Source of the DNA: Clostridia bacterium
Lineage (GTDB): Bacteria > Bacillota > Clostridia > Oscillospirales > CAG-272
Assembly (NCBI GenBank): GCA_017532425.1
Contig: JAFXJH010000047.1
Location: 1-59,564 of the forward strand
Direction of reading: 5' to 3'
Length of the DNA stretch: 59,564 nucleotides
In this document: positions 1 to 8,230 of the stretch, one piece after another
Position numbering within the stretch: the first letter of the stretch is position 1
Layout: each line of letters opens with the position of its first letter
Notes under the pieces: generated by a model
Databases searched by the model: none
The model's input: the letters and a program-made list of their open reading frames with translations, nothing else
What the model was told of the DNA's origin: nothing
Made by a program: the position numbers and the translations under genes

Positions 1-357
1 CCGCTCTACAAGAATTTTGACAATGAAGGCGTAAATATATCGGGCGGCGAAGCACAAAAAATTGCTCTTGCACGCGCACTCTATAAGGACGCACCTTTCA
101 TTATTCTTGATGAGCCTACTGCCGCCCTCGATCCCATTGCCGAGGCAGAGATCTATGCTAAGTTTGATGAAATAGTCGGTGATAAGACAGCTATCTACAT
201 TAGCCACCGTCTGTCCTCCTGCCGCTTCTGTGACAAGATCGCCGTATTTGATAACGGTGAGATCGTCCAAGTCGGTTCTCACGAGGAACTGTTAGCCGAT
301 GAAAACGGCAAATACTACGAGCTTTGGACAGCTCAAGCACAATATTATACGAAATAA
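1..357 (+). CDS. ABC exporter ATPase domain, C-terminal part (5' truncated by window edge)
   Basis: Reading frame 1 is open from the first base to a TAA at 355-357 (118 codons). It contains the ABC signature ISGGEAQKIALARA at residues 13-26, the Walker B/D-loop FIILDEPTAALDP at 33-45 and the switch histidine in YISHRLSS at 66-73, so this is the end of a nucleotide-binding domain. The closing part, with CDKIAVFDNGEIVQ and GSHEELL, is typical of ABCB/MsbA-like exporters whose ATPase is fused to a membrane domain, but the membrane part lies outside the window. Substrate unknown. A strong terminator follows at once, so it ends its own transcription unit. Confidence 0.9.
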   Translation, partial: PLYKNFDNEGVNISGGEAQKIALARALYKDAPFIILDEPTAALDPIAEAEIYAKFDEIVGDKTAIYISHRLSSCRFCDKIAVFDNGEIVQVGSHEELLADENGKYYELWTAQAQYYTK

Positions 358-358
358 G

Positions 359-403
359 AAAACCGCCGAGAGTAACCGTTTGGTCGCTCTCGGCGGTTTC
401 TCT
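359..403 (+). terminator. Rho-independent terminator after the ABC gene
   Basis: A perfect 13-base stem (AACCGCCGAGAG with CTCTCGGCGGTT plus an A-T pair) closes a 14-base loop and is followed by TTTCTCTTT. It starts two bases after the ABC stop codon. Confidence 0.85.
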
Positions 404-426
404 TTGACTTAACCACTCTATGGCGG

Positions 427-455
427 TTGAAAAATAACGCTTTTTATGCTATAAT
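427..455 (+). promoter_or_regulatory. Sigma-A promoter of the RES/DUF2971 unit
   Basis: TTGAAA at 427-432 and TATAAT at 450-455 are separated by exactly 17 bases. The promoter lies between the upstream terminator and the RES gene, so the pair is transcribed independently of the ABC exporter. Confidence 0.8.
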
Positions 456-498
456 AAATTATAAGCTGTGCAGATAAACAACGGAGGTGGACTTTGAA

Positions 499-1413
499 AT
501 GAATTTTCCTGCATTTACAGATGACGCATATTGGACAGAAGTCATTGAGCAGTATATTCGGAATAACAATACGCATCCAGGCTGGTATAACATCGAATAC
601 TATATGTGGGAGTATTTTAAGGACTGCTTGAAAAGAAATAATCGTTTTTTCTTTGAGCATCCGCTCCTGCCAGTGCTGGAGTCTGAGTTTAATCGCAACG
701 CATGTACCTTACTACAGGATACAGCGATTTACCGTGCAAGGATAGATTGCGATAGTAAATTGTGGAACGAATGGAATGCTTATTGCAGAATTGATTCAGA
801 ACCCAGGCAAATAAAAGCTCTTGAAAAAAGAGATGTTCCCGCGGCTAAACTTGCAGAACTTTGGAAAAAATATGAGGGTTTCGTTAATTCCGAACAGACC
901 AAGGAAATAAAACAACGTATCGAATCTGGTTTTCAAGGGTTTGATGCGATCGGGAGTTCTGCTCCCCCAAAAGGGAAAGCAAGCGCAGGCCGATGTAACC
1001 CTGAAGGGGTTTCTTATTTGTATGCTGCACTGGAAGAGCATACTGCTATCGCGGAAATAAGACCTTTTATCCGTGACTCCATCAGTGTTGCTGTACTGAA
1101 GCCCGCTCGGGATCTGCGATTGGTAAATTTCGATTTCGAACCAACTGCAGTAGTCAACGGTAGGGACTTTTTGTTTGATGATATCAGAAGAGATTTCGCC
1201 AAAATAAATAAAACGCAAAATTCCGATTACTTTATAACTCAGTTTATTGCATCATTGATCGAGCATATTGGCTATGACGGTCTTTGCTTTAGGAGTTCTC
1301 TCGTCAAGGATGGCACTAACTATGTTATCTTCAATCCATCTGATTGCCCCGCGACAACTTCCAAATTAGTTTATTTATCTGAGGTGAGCTATGTATACGG
1401 GCAATGCAAATGA
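499..1413 (+). CDS. RES-domain protein with an N-terminal helical extension
   Basis: The protein has 304 residues. The ATG at 499 was chosen because GGAGGTGG at 483-490 sits 8 bases before it; the in-frame GTG at 487 lies inside that site. RES hallmarks are YRAR (78-81), the glycine/proline-rich SSAPPKGKASAGRCNPEG run ending near 171, YLYAA (173-177) and AEIRP (185-189), which carry the arginine, tyrosine and glutamate conserved in RES toxins. Characterised RES toxins degrade NAD+ and are neutralised by an Xre-type antitoxin. No such antitoxin is present; the neighbour is a DUF2971 protein 37 bases downstream. The first 75 residues have two R-x4-H motifs (21-26 and 49-54) that recall, without proving, the HEPN-like extensions known on some RES proteins. 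NAD+ cleavage here is inference. Confidence 0.8.
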   Translation: MNFPAFTDDAYWTEVIEQYIRNNNTHPGWYNIEYYMWEYFKDCLKRNNRFFFEHPLLPVLESEFNRNACTLLQDTAIYRARIDCDSKLWNEWNAYCRIDSEPRQIKALEKRDVPAAKLAELWKKYEGFVNSEQTKEIKQRIESGFQGFDAIGSSAPPKGKASAGRCNPEGVSYLYAALEEHTAIAEIRPFIRDSISVAVLKPARDLRLVNFDFEPTAVVNGRDFLFDDIRRDFAKINKTQNSDYFITQFIASLIEHIGYDGLCFRSSLVKDGTNYVIFNPSDCPATTSKLVYLSEVSYVYGQCK

Positions 1414-1450
1414 TTGTTTCGAAAACTTACGGTGAGAAAGGATTGATCCA

Positions 1451-2461
1451 ATGAAAACTTCCGATGTGGCGAATGACAATTATATGGAAATGGGGGAGGA
1501 CTGGAAAGCAGAGTTCTTAGAGCTATATATGTCCGGCGATGCGGGGGACTTTGATAAAGCACTGTCTTTGAAACGACTACATATACCTAAAAGGTTATAT
1601 CGTTACCGGACATTAAGCGATGATAGCATAGCTAAATACCGTTTTGGGGAAATAGTTCGAGGCGAATTGTACATGTCGCATCCAAGTGAACTAAACGATC
1701 CTTTCGAGGCAACTTCTAATTTAGCAGCTTTTAACCCCTCTGCATATATGAGGGATAAAGAGGATTTTACGAAATTATTCAAGGATAAAATGAGTGATGA
1801 GGATTACGCAAACGTGTTTGACAGCGATTTTTGGTACGATAATCTTCTCACTTATGTGGCTGAAAAAAGCGTACCCCAGGATAAGGTTGACTCGACAAAA
1901 GAAGCATTATCAAGGGTCATTATGGGAGAATTTGAAAAGATAAATTCTAACGTAAGTGATATGACAAGAAAAATGGTACGACTGGCTTGTTTTACAACCA
2001 CTCCAAATAATCTGCCGATGTGGAATCACTACACCAATGGACACACAGGAGTATGCTTGGAATATAATACAGAGGACATAAAAAATATTTATCAAATAAA
2101 CAAGTTGTTTCCGGTATACTATGTCGATAAAATGCCGGATATGACTGATAGGCTACTACAAAAAATGCGTGCGGAATTTGGGTTTATGGATTATCTTGCT
2201 ATACACAAACTCAAAGACTGGAGGTATGAAAACGAATGGCGACTGATTTATGATGCTGGTTCTTGGTATTTTGGACCGGAGGATATTCCGCAAGATTTTT
2301 GGACACATGGGAAAAGTATCCCGTTCATTCGACCTGCGCGGATAATAATGGGTATGAAAATATCAGAAGAGCACGAAATAAAGATCCGTGAGTATGCAGA
2401 ACTTGCAGGAATTCCTGCAGTTAAAGCAATTCAAACAGAATATGGTTTGAAAATTGATTGA
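1451..2461 (+). CDS. DUF2971 family protein
   Basis: The 336 residues match the DUF2971 pattern: LYRYRTL (49-55), LYMSHPSELNDPFE (73-86), a central ACFTTTPNNLPMWNHYTNGHTG (179-200, shown in part) followed by VCLEYN, and YENEWRLIYD (259-268). The family has no established biochemical activity; members recur in bacterial accessory and defence-type loci. A GAAAGGATTG site precedes the ATG by about 6 bases. It lies 37 bases after the RES gene, no promoter is visible between them, and both share the AT-rich, AAA/GAT-rich codon style that differs from the GC-richer core genes downstream. The two therefore probably arrived together. A partner, antitoxin or co-effector role for the RES protein is inference. 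Confidence 0.8.
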   Translation: MKTSDVANDNYMEMGEDWKAEFLELYMSGDAGDFDKALSLKRLHIPKRLYRYRTLSDDSIAKYRFGEIVRGELYMSHPSELNDPFEATSNLAAFNPSAYMRDKEDFTKLFKDKMSDEDYANVFDSDFWYDNLLTYVAEKSVPQDKVDSTKEALSRVIMGEFEKINSNVSDMTRKMVRLACFTTTPNNLPMWNHYTNGHTGVCLEYNTEDIKNIYQINKLFPVYYVDKMPDMTDRLLQKMRAEFGFMDYLAIHKLKDWRYENEWRLIYDAGSWYFGPEDIPQDFWTHGKSIPFIRPARIIMGMKISEEHEIKIREYAELAGIPAVKAIQTEYGLKID

Positions 2462-2620
2462 AAATTGTAAAGTTGTTTTAGGCAGTCCCTAATACAACAA
2501 ATGACCTGCTTGGGAATGGCTCGAAAAACTTAAAATATCTAAACTGTGTCATTTCGTCAAGAAAACAATTTTCTTTGTTTACAGCGATGAATTATTTACG
2601 CCATGTGCACAATTGAAAAG

Positions 2621-2655
2621 CAAAACACCACGGATTTTTCTTCCGTGGTGTTTTG
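2621..2655. terminator. Bidirectional terminator between the converging DUF2971 and acyltransferase genes
   Basis: A perfect 14-base stem (CAAAACACCACGGA / TCCGTGGTGTTTTG) with a 7-base T-rich loop. The A and T flanks serve both strands. Bases 2462-2620 show no gene. Confidence 0.8.
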
Positions 2656-2728
2656 CCGTAAGAGCTGCTTATTCGGTTGTTATTATTTTCCCGCTAATTT
2701 TGCACGCCCTACGAGCTACTCTTTTTTA

Positions 2729-3976
2729 TTATATATTATCCTTAGCGATAAATCCGTAGCATTCGTATATCGCTTTTCCGTCGATATAATGCTTTTTCAG
2801 CTCACGCTCAAGCGTACTGTTTTCGGGGAGCGCGTTATAATCGACGTTATTTACGTCCGGCTGAAGGAAAACGAAAGAAAATACCGCTCTTCCCGCGCTT
2901 CTCTGCCCTATTTTCGAGAATCTTTCGCAGAATTTTGATATATTTTTGTTTTCTCCGATCATATCGGAAAGCATATCGTCCATAAGCCAGCTGCTGCAAA
3001 CGAAGGCTTTATAATCAAAATCGGGAAAATATTTCGCGAGAAATTCCTTTGAATCGGCAAAGCATTTATCTATCGCTTCGTCTGTAAAGCCGCCTCCTGC
3101 GGGGATATGAAGAGAAACCACGGGGTCGCCCGGCTCTATTATCCTTCTCCACTCGTCCTTTGCAAGTCTTATTTTGCCCTTGCTGACCACTCCGCGGCGG
3201 ATATAAGGATATCCCGCACAGAAAAGCTCGTCCTCCGTGACAGATGCCTCCCACGCGCCCTCTTCGTCCTTATAGTGTGCCGAACCGAGGATATATCCTT
3301 CTCTGTGGACACGCACATTATTTGCAAGAGCGATGACCTCTCCTTTGCTGTTTTCATAAACTATCGCATTTTGAGTGAATTTTGCAAATATTTCTATCTC
3401 AAGTCTGCCTATTCTATAAATTTTTGCATCTATACCGAGCTGATACCACTCCCACGACATCGCGCCCGATCGTCCGTTATTTCTCGACTTGAAATTGCGC
3501 ACCATTCCTTCGAGATGCCTCATACCGTAATCAATATGCTCCTGCGGAAGAGAGCGCGCTGTATAAAGAGAATGCTGATACTGTGCAGCAGAAGCCATTG
3601 CAAGCGCGGTGAGCATATCGTATTTTATCGAGTATCCGCCGTCTTGGCTGTGCGGAAGCTCAAGCTCTCTTATATCGCTCGCTATATTTTTTCTATCCTT
3701 CAGCGACTCGCATATAAGCATCAGTACGCGGCAAAGAGAATCGTCCTCTTTAACAGCCGCCGCTCCTGCCTTGTAGTCCTCAAGAAAATTCGGGAGCATA
3801 TTATATTTTTCCGCAAGGCCATCGTAATAGCTCGGTTCTGCAAACGGACAGCCGTTTTTCTCGTATTCATCCATTACCCTATCGTAAAAGCTTTCCCAGC
3901 GTGCCGGCCATCTTTTCGAGTTGACCGAGTGCATAAGCGCTTCGAGCGTAGGTCTTGTGTTATTCAAATTTGTCAC
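2729..3976 (-). CDS. GNAT-like acyltransferase (NAT_N/GNAT_C architecture)
   Basis: The 415-residue protein matches the two-domain acyltransferase family with an all-alpha N-terminal domain and a GNAT-like C-terminal domain. The C-terminal hallmarks are RIGRLEIEI (189-196), PGDPVVSLHIPAGG (282-295), CSSWLMDD (327-334) and NISKF (345-349). Members are annotated only as acyltransferase-domain proteins; substrate unknown. The start is uncertain: the GTG at 3976 is only 3 bases from AAAGGACG, while the in-frame TTG at 3967 is about 12 bases away. It is a single-gene unit with its own promoter at 4008-4035 and a shared terminator at 2621-2655. Confidence 0.7.
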   Translation of the reverse strand: MTNLNNTRPTLEALMHSVNSKRWPARWESFYDRVMDEYEKNGCPFAEPSYYDGLAEKYNMLPNFLEDYKAGAAAVKEDDSLCRVLMLICESLKDRKNIASDIRELELPHSQDGGYSIKYDMLTALAMASAAQYQHSLYTARSLPQEHIDYGMRHLEGMVRNFKSRNNGRSGAMSWEWYQLGIDAKIYRIGRLEIEIFAKFTQNAIVYENSKGEVIALANNVRVHREGYILGSAHYKDEEGAWEASVTEDELFCAGYPYIRRGVVSKGKIRLAKDEWRRIIEPGDPVVSLHIPAGGGFTDEAIDKCFADSKEFLAKYFPDFDYKAFVCSSWLMDDMLSDMIGENKNISKFCERFSKIGQRSAGRAVFSFVFLQPDVNNVDYNALPENSTLERELKKHYIDGKAIYECYGFIAKDNI

Positions 3977-4007
3977 CGTCCTTTTAAATTCAAGTGCCGT
4001 TAGGTTG

Positions 4008-4035
4008 ATTATATCAAATAAAATGTATTTGTCAA
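4008..4035 (-). promoter_or_regulatory. Sigma-A promoter of the acyltransferase gene
   Basis: On the minus strand, TTGACA (4035-4030) and TATAAT (4013-4008) both match consensus perfectly, with a 16-base spacer. The start codon is about 35 bases downstream. Confidence 0.8.
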
Positions 4036-4062
4036 TAAAATATTAATTGTTTTCTTTAAGAA

Positions 4063-4410
4063 AAGTTTTTGGAAAGGTGTCGGAAAACCTTTTTAAAAGT
4101 TTCTTGGAACTTCAAAAACTTTACTAAAAATAAGTTTCTTCTTTTCTCTTTTAAGCAAAGTTTTTGGGAAGGTGTCGGAAACCCTTTTTTCAAAAAGGGC
4201 ACAAAAACGTTAATTCAGCAGTAATAAAAAAACGAATCACAAAACAAAAAATTATATTTTACCCTTTTAGTAAAGTTTTTGGAAAGGTGTCGGAAACCCT
4301 TTTTTAAAAGTTTCTTGGAACTTCAAAAACCTTACTAAAAATAAGTTTCTTCTTTTCTCTTTTAAGCAAAGTTTTTGGGAAGGTGTCGGAAACCCTTTTT
4401 TCAAAAAGGG
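4063..4410 (-). repeat. Two ~138-bp direct repeats of the stem-loop repeat family
   Basis: 4063-4199 and 4273-4410 are nearly identical and separated by 73 bases. Each starts AAAGTTTTTGGAAAGGTGTCGG, carries a central AAAAATAAGTTTCTTCTT stretch and ends with the hairpin CCCTTTTTTCAAAAAGGG. They lie after the stop of the minus-strand permease gene. The 3977-4502 spacer has no coding potential beyond these repeats, the acyltransferase promoter and the terminator at 4449-4484. Three degenerate copies of TTTCTGACGAAAGG (4411-4450) join the second repeat to that terminator. Confidence 0.85.
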
Positions 4411-4448
4411 TTTCTGACGAAAGGTTTTCTGACGAAAGGTTTCTGACG

Positions 4449-4484
4449 AAAAAAGCGTGACACCCTAAAATAAGAGTATCACGC
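4449..4484 (-). terminator. Terminator of the nucleoside-transport operon
   Basis: On the minus strand GCGTGATAC pairs with GTGTCACGC (one wobble) and is followed by TTTTTTCG. It ends 19 bases after the stop codon of the last permease gene. Confidence 0.75.
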
Positions 4485-4502
4485 CAAAATAATGTTTTTT
4501 GA

Positions 4503-5468
4503 TTATCTTTCTTCTCTGAAGTAGGAAAGTCCGAGAGCCGCAGGCGGCTGATTTTCCTTCTTATCACGTATGCTCGTAACTATAAGCACGATTATCGTTA
4601 CCACATAGGGAAGCATCTTGAGAAGGGGTACCGTTTCCATCTTCTGAAGGAAGGAAAGCGGTATAATGATCGGAATAAACGCACCTGCTATGAAGAGCGC
4701 ACCGAATACTATCGAGCCAAAAATACTGATATGAGGTCTCCAGAGCGCGAATATAACGAGCGCGATAGCAAGCCATCCGAGCGCCTCTACGCTGAGATAA
4801 GCTTCCTGCGAGCCGGCATAGTCCATAACGTAGCAGAGTCCGCCGAGACCTGCGATTCCGCTTCCTATGCAGGTTGCCACGTACTTATATGCCGTAACGT
4901 TTATACCAACCGCGTCCGCTGTAGCGGGGTTTTCTCCAACTGCGCGGAGATTAAGTCCTACCTTTGTGCGGAAGAGCACCCATGACGCTATAAGAGCTAT
5001 TATAATAGCAAGGAATACCATAACGCCGCAATATTTAAGTGCATTGTCCTGCGATGCAAAGGGAAAACGGAAGGCTTTGAGCGCTCTGAGGTAAGGAATA
5101 GCGTTTCCGTCTCTGAGGTCAAATATTATGAACTTCATAACGCCTACGCCGAACGTAGTAAGAGCAAGTCCTGTAACGTTCTGATTTGCGTGCAGAGTTA
5201 CTGCAAGGAAGCTGTATATAAGTCCCATAAGAGCCGCGCCCACAAACGACGCGAGTATGCCTATCACAACGAGGAAAAATCCGTTCGTCATACCTGCCAT
5301 TATCGTGTGATGGAGAGCAAAGCATCCGCTTGCCGCGCCTACGCACATAATTCCGGGTATACCGAGGTTGAGGTGTCCTGCTTTTTCAGTGATTATTTCA
5401 CCTGTAGAACCGTAAAGAAAGGTCATTCCAAGTGCCAATGCACTCAGCAAATATTCAAAAATTATCAT
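4503..5468 (-). CDS. nupQ: Nucleoside ABC transporter permease (second subunit, NupQ-like)
   Basis: A 321-residue polytopic membrane protein of the BPD_transp_2 class. The N-terminal region carries GSTGEIITEKAGHLNLG and GIPGIMCVGAA, typical of the YufQ/NupQ permease that pairs with a PnrA/BMP lipoprotein; a second hallmark is NLRAVGENPATADAVGINV in the C-terminal half. About eight hydrophobic segments are visible. Its ATG overlaps the stop of the preceding permease as TAATG. With the other permease, the double ATPase and the lipoprotein it forms a complete importer, and the adjacent xpt suggests purine nucleosides as substrate. The tail beyond residue 300 is charged and cytoplasmic. Confidence 0.87.
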   Translation of the reverse strand: MIIFEYLLSALALGMTFLYGSTGEIITEKAGHLNLGIPGIMCVGAASGCFALHHTIMAGMTNGFFLVVIGILASFVGAALMGLIYSFLAVTLHANQNVTGLALTTFGVGVMKFIIFDLRDGNAIPYLRALKAFRFPFASQDNALKYCGVMVFLAIIIALIASWVLFRTKVGLNLRAVGENPATADAVGINVTAYKYVATCIGSGIAGLGGLCYVMDYAGSQEAYLSVEALGWLAIALVIFALWRPHISIFGSIVFGALFIAGAFIPIIIPLSFLQKMETVPLLKMLPYVVTIIVLIVTSIRDKKENQPPAALGLSYFREER

Positions 5469-6556
5469 TATTTTACCTCCCTTTTACGGAATATTATCTT
5501 GTAGTTGATGAAGAATTCGCATCCTATAATGAAGAAAAGAACGATACCCGTAACGATACTCGGGAAAGCATCGTTGATGTTGAATACTGTTACTATTCTG
5601 TCTGCACCGTTTTCAAGGAAAACGATAAGAAGAGATGTGAGTATCATAGTAAACGGATTGAACTTTCCGAGCCAGGATACCATAATAGCTGTAAATCCGA
5701 GACCGCCCGCACTTGCTGTCGTTACCGAGTGGTCAAGCGCGCCAACTATCAGAAATCCCGCAAGTCCGCAAAGCGCACCCGAAACTATCATTGTTCTGAT
5801 AATAACCTTTTTTACGTTGATTCCGATATATTTTGCCGTATTTTCACTTTCACCGACGACTGCTATCTCGTAGCCGTGCTTGCTGTACTTAAGATAAATA
5901 TACATAGCAACCGTAAGAAGAAGCACGATGATTATGAGAAGAAGGTATTCGTTATTCATCAGCTTGGGCAGATGACCTTCGTTGAGCATACCGAGTGTGC
6001 TCGAACCGCTCGGAGTCCATTTGAGAAGATAGTATGCAACGAGATTTGTCGCAACGTAGTTCATCATAAGGGTGAAAAGTGTTTCGTTTGTATTCCACTT
6101 TGCCTTGAAGAGCGCGGGAATCAGAGCCCAGAGCGCACTTGCAACCAAAGCCGCAACGAGCATAATGATCAAAAGCAGCCAGTTCGGAAGCCCTTTTCCG
6201 AGGTAGTATATACAAGCAACACTTGCAAGACATCCGATAAGTGTCTGTCCCTCTGCACCGATATTCCAAAAGCGCATCTTAAACGCAGGAGTAACAGCAA
6301 GTGAGATACAAAGAAGAAGCGCAAGGTCTTTAGCAAGCTTCCATATTCTTCTCTGTGTACCGAACGCACCCTCGAAGAGAGTGAGGTAAAGCTTCAGCGG
6401 ATTTGCTCCGATAAGAAGATATGACATAAGTCCGCTGAAAAGAAGGGCTGCAACGATCGCAATAACACGGACAAGAATTGCTTTCTGCCATGACATTGAG
6501 TCGCGTCTGATAACACGAGCAAAAGGCTCTTTGATATGCTTTTCCGCCTTATTCAT
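5468..6556 (-). CDS. nupP: Nucleoside ABC transporter permease (first subunit, NupP-like)
   Basis: A 362-residue membrane protein with a short basic N-terminus (MNKAEKHIKEPFARVIRR) and about ten hydrophobic segments. The motif FWNIGAEGQTLIGC near residue 92 and AVVGESENTAKYIGINV in the C-terminal half are the permease loop motifs of the YufP/NupP family. Its start overlaps the ATPase gene by 8 bases and its stop overlaps the next permease start, so the three are translationally coupled. The strongly basic C-terminal tail ends IIFRKREVK. Confidence 0.87.
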   Translation of the reverse strand: MNKAEKHIKEPFARVIRRDSMSWQKAILVRVIAIVAALLFSGLMSYLLIGANPLKLYLTLFEGAFGTQRRIWKLAKDLALLLCISLAVTPAFKMRFWNIGAEGQTLIGCLASVACIYYLGKGLPNWLLLIIMLVAALVASALWALIPALFKAKWNTNETLFTLMMNYVATNLVAYYLLKWTPSGSSTLGMLNEGHLPKLMNNEYLLLIIIVLLLTVAMYIYLKYSKHGYEIAVVGESENTAKYIGINVKKVIIRTMIVSGALCGLAGFLIVGALDHSVTTASAGGLGFTAIMVSWLGKFNPFTMILTSLLIVFLENGADRIVTVFNINDAFPSIVTGIVLFFIIGCEFFINYKIIFRKREVK

Positions 6557-8126
6557 TGCTTTCTCCCTCCGTTTCCTTGTTTTTCTCTGTTTTATCCTCG
6601 GAAACCGACGTATCCTTTGTCATCATAATACCGATCTCCTCACGCTTAGCGAGACGTCCTTCGACCTCACCCGTGATCTTACCCGAGTTCATAACGATAA
6701 TCCTGTCGCAAAGCTCGATAAGAACGTCAAGGTCTTCTCCGACGAATATTACCGCAACCCCGTTTTCCTTCTGCTTGTTGAGCAGATTATATATCGTATA
6801 CGAGGAGTTTATATCAAGTCCTCTTACGGGATATGCCGCCATAAGAACTGTGGGAGCCGTCGATATTTCACGTCCTACGAGCACCTTCTGAACGTTACCT
6901 CCCGAAAGGCGTCTTACCGGAGTATCAACGCCCGGAGTTACGACCTCAAGGTCCTCAATTATATGCTTTGCAAGGTCTCTCGGCTTCTTTCTGTCAACGA
7001 ATGCCGAATGTCCCTTTCCGTAGCTGCGGAGCATCATATTGTCGGTAATATCCATATTTCCGACAAGTCCCATTCCGAGTCTGTCCTCAGGCACGAAGGA
7101 AAGACGAACGCCGAGATCTCTTATCTGAAGGGGATTCTTATCGCGGAGATTCTCTTCATTTCCGTTCTTCGGGTCGTGATAAACGATCTCACCGCTATCG
7201 AGATGGTAAAGTCCCGCAATAGACTCGAGAAGTTCACGCTGACCGCTTCCCGCGATACCCGCTATACCGAGTATCTCGCCTGCACGCGCGGTAAAGGAAA
7301 TATCGTCTATCACCTTGACGCCGTCGGCATTTGTACTGTTTATATGTGAAACGCAAAGACGGTCGCATACGTTCTGCGGCTCTGAGCGTTTTATATTCAA
7401 GGTTACCTTTTTACCTATCATCATTTCGGTAAGCTCGGACTCGTTTGTCTCTGCTGTATTTACCGTAGCGATATGCTCACCCTTTCGAAGGACGGCAACT
7501 CTATCCGAAATAGAGAGCACTTCATTCATCTTATGGGTGATAATAATGATAGATTTTCCGCTGTCTCTCATACGTCTGAGAACGCTGAAGAGTCTATCCG
7601 TTTCCTGAGGAGCAAGCACTGCTGTGGGCTCGTCAAGGATAAGGATATCTGCTCCGCGGTAGAGCACCTTTATTATTTCAACGGTCTGCTTTTCGGAGAC
7701 CGCCATTTCGTGTATCTTCTTTTTGGGATCGAGATGAAATCCGTAAAGCTCGGTTATCTCGGACACCTTCTTATGGACGTCGGCAAGCTTATATTTCCCT
7801 CTGTCCTTCATACCGAGTATGATATTTTCACTTGCAGAGAAAACGTCAACAAGTTTGAAATGCTGATGTATCATTCCGATACCGTACTTAAATGCGTCCT
7901 TAGGAGATCTTATATTTGCCACTTCTCCGTTCACACGTATTTCTCCCTCGTCGGGATAGTATATACCGGATATCATATTCATAAGAGTGGTTTTTCCACT
8001 TCCGTTTTCGCCGAGCAGCGCAAGAATCTCCCCTTTTCTCAGTGAAAGATCGACATCCTTATTTGCAACGACGCTTCCAAAGGTCTTCGTGACCTTATGC
8101 AGTTCAAGTGCAAGCTGTGTATTCAC
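6549..8126 (-). CDS. nupO: Nucleoside ABC transporter, tandem ATP-binding protein (NupO-like)
   Basis: A 525-residue protein with two ABC domains in one chain. Domain 1 has a canonical Walker A (GENGSGKTT, 39-47), HQHF Q-loop region and ILILDEPTAVLAP (161-173), but MAVSEKQTVEI replaces the LSGGQ signature. Domain 2 has a degenerate Walker A (GIAGSGQREL) and a good LSGGNVQKVLVGREI signature. This asymmetry is normal for sugar/nucleoside importers of the BMP type. The GTG at 8126 is used because CGGAGGAAACACT precedes it. It is separated from the lipoprotein gene by a 104-base gap with a GC-rich hairpin, which may set the ratio of binding protein to ATPase. Confidence 0.88.
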   Translation of the reverse strand: MNTQLALELHKVTKTFGSVVANKDVDLSLRKGEILALLGENGSGKTTLMNMISGIYYPDEGEIRVNGEVANIRSPKDAFKYGIGMIHQHFKLVDVFSASENIILGMKDRGKYKLADVHKKVSEITELYGFHLDPKKKIHEMAVSEKQTVEIIKVLYRGADILILDEPTAVLAPQETDRLFSVLRRMRDSGKSIIIITHKMNEVLSISDRVAVLRKGEHIATVNTAETNESELTEMMIGKKVTLNIKRSEPQNVCDRLCVSHINSTNADGVKVIDDISFTARAGEILGIAGIAGSGQRELLESIAGLYHLDSGEIVYHDPKNGNEENLRDKNPLQIRDLGVRLSFVPEDRLGMGLVGNMDITDNMMLRSYGKGHSAFVDRKKPRDLAKHIIEDLEVVTPGVDTPVRRLSGGNVQKVLVGREISTAPTVLMAAYPVRGLDINSSYTIYNLLNKQKENGVAVIFVGEDLDVLIELCDRIIVMNSGKITGEVEGRLAKREEIGIMMTKDTSVSEDKTEKNKETEGESNE

Positions 8127-8177
8127 AGTGTTTCCTCCGATTGTTTTATTTCCGGGACCATTACCCTAAAAGAGCCA

Positions 8178-8202
8178 TTGGGCGGAGCGATGCTCCGCCC
8201 AA
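8178..8202 (-). other. Intercistronic GC-rich hairpin between the lipoprotein and ATPase genes
   Basis: A perfect 11-base stem, TTGGGCGGAGC / GCTCCGCCCAA, with a 3-base loop lies just after the lipoprotein stop. No T-run follows directly on the minus strand, so it is better read as an RNA-processing or stability element, or a leaky terminator. That would leave the upstream lipoprotein mRNA more abundant than the transporter mRNA, as is common in ABC import operons. Confidence 0.6.
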
Positions 8203-8230
8203 AAGCGTAGAATTTACAAACTGATTATAA

